15,883 bases of DNA, taken from positions 1-15,883 of the forward strand of contig JAVVPE010000036.1 in the NCBI GenBank assembly GCA_036655915.1, in the 5' to 3' direction. This document shows, one piece after another, positions 13,569-15,883 of the stretch (positions within the stretch are counted from its first letter, which is position 1; each line of letters opens with the position of its first letter). Below the pieces are notes generated by a model. That model ran no database searches. It saw nothing but the letters and a program-made list of their open reading frames with translations, and was not told the DNA's origin. The position numbers were made by a program, and so were the translations under genes. The DNA comes from JAVWGW01 sp036655915 (GTDB lineage: Bacteria; Actinomycetota; Coriobacteriia; Coriobacteriales; Eggerthellaceae).

Positions 13569-15140
13569 ATGAATCAAGAAGCGACACATAGGATAAAAAA
13601 GGGCGCTGTGAAGGTGCTTATTTTTGCGCTGGGATTCGGGTTGTGCAAAACGGCCACCTCGCTTGCCTACATTACGGCCATGGGGTCGGTTTCTTCCAGC
13701 ATCGGTTTTGTGTCCGAACTTGATTTCATGTTTGCCATGAACGCTGCGGCCGTGATAACAGCGGCCAGCATTATCGTGCTTGTGCTGCGCGGTCGCCTGC
13801 GCACGTGGCAGCTTTCACAGGTGCCTGCCCTTATTGCGCTTACGCTGGGGTTTTTCCTCAGCGCCACCAATGTGTTTGCGGGTATGCCGGCCTTTGTGTC
13901 CACTTTTGTGTTTGGCGCCTTGAGTGGCTTTGCCCTGGTCGTTTTTTGCGCGGTATGGCTTGAGGTGTTTGCGGCGCAACAAACAGCGCTGGCCGTTATC
14001 GAAATTGTGGTGGGCTTGCTGGTGCAAGGTGTGATCGTATCGCTTTTGCCCGGAGTGTCTTCGCTGGTGGTGGGCGTGTTTTCTATTGTGGCGCTGTTTG
14101 TTTCAGCTTTCGTTTTAATGTGGGCAAAGCGCCAGATAAGTGCCCCCACAGAAAGCATCGCGCTCAAAAGCCTGTCGCAGCTGCCCGAAGCGCGTTTTAC
14201 GCTTACGCAATCGTACGTATGCCTGTTCGTGCTTATCGGCGTTGTGGGTATCTTGCATACTTCGCTGCTGGGTTCTTCGTCGGAACACATCGTGGGTGAT
14301 GTGAGCATGTGGATGCCGCTTGCGGTGGCCACGGCCATAACGGCGTTTATCGCGGTGCTTATGGTGCGCCGCCCCAACCCGGCGACCATCTATAAAATTT
14401 GCTTTCCCTGCATGTTGCTTATCTTGTCGCTTCTGCCCTTTTTTGGGGAAGTGCTCGGGTCGTTTACGGGCTTGGTAATGATTACCTGCTATGACATTTG
14501 CGGCATGGTTTTCCTTCTTTTCATTGTGGAACAAGCGCGCCGTCTGCAGTTTTCCAGCTATTTGCTTTCGGCCTTTTACATGGGCGGGTCCAGCCTGTTT
14601 TTGTTCATCGGCCTGGCCATTGGCCTGGTGTTGGGCGCGTTGTCCGTCGATTTCGGTTTGTCCATCTTAACGCTGCTGGCCTTTGCCGCCATCTATCCGC
14701 TTTCCCTGGTGCTGATACTGGGTTTGCGCCGTGGCCGCACGCCCGCAGCGTCCGCAGATGCTGCGCCGCAACCTGCCGCAGCAGGGCAACCGGTTGCAGG
14801 GCAAGGTGAGGTACCACCAGTTGCGGGCCAGCCGACGGCGGGGCAACCTGCCGCAGCGCAGCCGGTTGCGGGCCAGCCGACGGCAGGGCAACCCGTGGCG
14901 CCACCCGCAGAAGATGCGATGCTTGCCTGCTTGGGGCGCCTGGCAAAACAGGCTTCACTTACCCGCCGCGAAGAAGAAATATTTTCCTATCTAGCACGGG
15001 GAAGATCGGCAAAATACATTGCCGAACAACTGGTCATTTCCGAAAACACCGTGTGGGCGCACATCAAAAACATCTACGCCAAACTGGGCATTCACACCAA
15101 ACAAGAGCTGATGAACAAAGTGGACGAAGCCGCAAAATAA
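13569..15140 (+). CDS. Membrane-anchored LuxR-type transcriptional regulator (about 12 TM + HTH)
   Basis: The 523-residue product has a long hydrophobic N-terminal region (about residues 13-386) with roughly twelve predicted membrane segments. A low-complexity linker follows (about 392-448), rich in Pro, Ala, Gln and Gly with repeated AGQP units. The protein ends in a LuxR/GerE DNA-binding domain (about 463-519). The HTH reads LTRREEEIFSYLARGRSAKYIAEQ at its start, then ISENTVWAHIKNIYAKLGIHTKQEL, which is the canonical family pattern. No receiver or autoinducer domain is present, so the membrane part may sense a ligand or redox state directly. Regulators of this plan are abundant in Eggerthellaceae and sit next to respiratory reductases. 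Here it diverges from the exported flavoprotein, its likely target. The start at 13569 follows AGAGGGGGG by 4 nt. Confidence 0.87.
   Translation: MNQEATHRIKKGAVKVLIFALGFGLCKTATSLAYITAMGSVSSSIGFVSELDFMFAMNAAAVITAASIIVLVLRGRLRTWQLSQVPALIALTLGFFLSATNVFAGMPAFVSTFVFGALSGFALVVFCAVWLEVFAAQQTALAVIEIVVGLLVQGVIVSLLPGVSSLVVGVFSIVALFVSAFVLMWAKRQISAPTESIALKSLSQLPEARFTLTQSYVCLFVLIGVVGILHTSLLGSSSEHIVGDVSMWMPLAVATAITAFIAVLMVRRPNPATIYKICFPCMLLILSLLPFFGEVLGSFTGLVMITCYDICGMVFLLFIVEQARRLQFSSYLLSAFYMGGSSLFLFIGLAIGLVLGALSVDFGLSILTLLAFAAIYPLSLVLILGLRRGRTPAASADAAPQPAAAGQPVAGQGEVPPVAGQPTAGQPAAAQPVAGQPTAGQPVAPPAEDAMLACLGRLAKQASLTRREEEIFSYLARGRSAKYIAEQLVISENTVWAHIKNIYAKLGIHTKQELMNKVDEAAK
14821..14893 (+). repeat. 45-nt period repeat in the regulator linker
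   Basis: A 28-nt unit at 14821-14848 recurs at 14866-14893 with one mismatch, a spacing of 45 nt (15 codons). Each copy encodes VAGQPTAGQP. Degenerate AGQP units also lie upstream, in about 14780-14805. The repeat keeps the reading frame and lengthens the flexible linker between membrane and DNA-binding parts. Confidence 0.8.
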
Positions 15141-15489
15141 TCCCAACCAAGCAAAAGCCACCTTGCGGAGGGTTTGCCCTGCCAGGACGCGCCTTTCAAC
15201 CTGACGGCGGGCTGTGGCGGCCAGCTAGGCGTTCAAGCCTCTCGCGGCTTTCGTGCGCGTACAGGGAGTACGCTTACTTCAAGCAGCTCGGTCTTTCACG
15301 CCTATCTGACTCACCACAGACCGCCTGTCGTTTACGTTGTTGATTCAACCTGTGGCGGGTATTTGATTTGTGTTGAAATTGTGGAGCACCGCTAGGCGGT
15401 GGTAGTATGCACCACAACAGAACTGATGCGCGCAGGGGCGGGACCCTCGGTACGTGGGCATTGGTTCAGTAGATTAAGGGACTATAAAA
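15141..15489. other. 349-bp noncoding region rich in inverted repeats
   Basis: No credible gene was found between the LuxR-type gene and the surface-protein gene. The short open frames here have no homology I recognise and poor starts. The stretch holds several inverted repeats. AAGCC/GGCTT lies at 15235-15250 and perfect GCGTAC/GTACGC at 15257-15273 with loop AGGGA. Longer stems at 15309-15360, 15379-15417 and 15417-15470 are described separately. A weak AGGG-TTTG-CCCT hairpin just after the luxR stop is the only terminator-like element near that gene. Confidence 0.6.
15309..15470 (+). promoter_or_regulatory. Candidate structured leader of the surface-protein gene
   Basis: Three consecutive RNA stems can be drawn. 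The first pairs 15309-15319 with 15350-15360 (one mismatch, one G-U). The second pairs TTGTGG (15379-15384) with CCACAA (15412-15417), enclosing CACCGC/GCGGTG (15387-15392 with 15396-15401). The third pairs 15417-15429 with 15458-15470 (one mismatch, two G-U), enclosing AGGG/CCCT. The last stem ends 5 nt before the AAGGG ribosome site at 15476-15480. It matches no riboswitch class I know. The second element could instead be a DNA operator lying between a weak TTGTGG -35 and a TAGTAT -10 (15403-15408, spacer 18). Confidence 0.35.
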
Positions 15490-15883
15490 ATGAACCAAGC
15501 AACATCAGCAAGCCGCTGTGTAAAAGCGGCGTTTGCCCTCATTTTAGCAACCAGCCTGGCCACAGGCCTTGTCCCCGTGTCGGCATTTGCCGACACCTCC
15601 GTGAAGGTAACAACTTCCGCTCCCGCCCAGGTTTCGGAAACGGTAAACCTTGCTGGCACCCAGCCCATGCAAGATGGCGGGGAAGCCACAACTGAGGACA
15701 CACAAAGCCCCACCAAAAACACCAACCAGGCCGCATCCGGCCAAGTAAAAACCTCCAACCAGGCCACCTCCACCCAAGCAACAGCATCGGTGGCACTTGC
15801 TGCCGACACCACAACCGTGCTGGATAATGGGCTGGTTTTTGTTATTGATAACGCCACAAACACGGCAGCTGTGACCGGTTGGT
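15490..15883 (+). CDS. Secreted surface protein, N-terminal part (probably BspA-like leucine-rich repeat type); runs off window
   Basis: The frame is open from the ATG at 15490 to the end of the window, giving 131 complete codons. The first 34 residues are a Sec signal peptide: a basic start (R9, K12), a hydrophobic core AAFALILATSLATGLVPV, and a cleavage site AFA before D35. A mature linker of about 70 residues follows, rich in Thr, Ser, Gln, Ala and Asn, as in wall-associated proteins. From about residue 108, TVLDNGLVFVIDNATNTAAV and then TGW begins to look like the first strand pair of BspA-type (LRR_5) proteins, which often read Y.I.....TA.VTGY. That assignment rests on one short stretch. 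The ribosome site AAGGG (15476-15480) lies 9 nt upstream. The inner linker has an 11-nt repeat (15722-15732 and 15755-15765). Adhesion is a plausible but unproven role. Confidence 0.75.
   Translation, partial: MNQATSASRCVKAAFALILATSLATGLVPVSAFADTSVKVTTSAPAQVSETVNLAGTQPMQDGGEATTEDTQSPTKNTNQAASGQVKTSNQATSTQATASVALAADTTTVLDNGLVFVIDNATNTAAVTGW

Noticed and set aside
13569..13586. Similar first residues (MNQ) of the LuxR-type and surface proteins as a sign of duplication
   Set aside because: Only three residues match and the sequences diverge at once.
14821..14893. Repeat in the luxR-type gene considered as a CRISPR-like array
   Set aside because: There are only two good units, they keep the reading frame, and they encode a linker; no cas genes are present.
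15174..15395. Small open frame of about 73 codons upstream of the surface-protein gene
   Set aside because: No ribosome site, no recognisable homology, and the frame crosses inverted repeats; it looks like chance coding.
15474..15863. Antisense open frame opposite the surface-protein start
   Set aside because: The plus-strand frame has a proper signal peptide and ribosome site; the minus-strand frame is its shadow.

Overview
The window is 15.9 kb of moderately GC-rich, densely coded bacterial DNA. Three features suggest an anaerobic, gut-type actinobacterium of the Coriobacteriia, probably Eggerthellaceae: a Tat-exported lipoprotein flavoprotein of the FMN-bind/FAD fumarate-reductase-like family, a divergent regulator that fuses twelve or so membrane segments to a LuxR-type HTH, and a probable BspA-like surface protein. 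This is inference from gene types and was not tested by database search.

Left part (1-5450), mostly housekeeping. It opens with the 3' end of an O6-methylguanine-DNA methyltransferase gene. Convergent to it is a two-gene minus-strand unit, a PadR-family repressor followed by a flavin-reductase-like protein, with a perfect 8-bp palindrome over its likely promoter. Next come rsfS (ribosome silencing factor, plus strand) and a convergent minus-strand pair: a RumA-type 23S rRNA m5U methyltransferase and an atypical CLC chloride-channel-family protein, 1 nt apart. A tRNA-Arg(CCG) and a cytosolic cyclophilin gene then run on the plus strand.

Middle part (5544-11402), plus strand. A TPR protein with one membrane anchor is followed by ndk and then a four-gene operon for a soluble group 3b-type (NAD(P)-linked) [NiFe] hydrogenase in the order beta, gamma, delta, alpha. 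The beta and gamma subunits carry Fe-S clusters, FAD and the pyridine-nucleotide site; delta and alpha form the hydrogenase module. The large subunit stops exactly at the histidine of the DPCxxCxxH motif, so it has no C-terminal extension to be cleaved. No hyp maturation genes lie in the window.

Right part (11403-15883). A hairpin separates the hydrogenase operon from a convergent exported flavoprotein, whose substrate-binding residues depart from those of fumarate reductase. Its divergent neighbour is the membrane LuxR-type regulator, with a repeat-built Pro/Ala/Gln/Gly-rich linker. A 349-bp noncoding stretch with several stacked inverted repeats leads into a truncated secreted surface-protein gene.

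No CRISPR array, transposase, integrase or phage gene was seen. The best leads are the extension-less hydrogenase large subunit, the flavoprotein of unknown substrate with its membrane regulator, and the structured region before the surface-protein gene.
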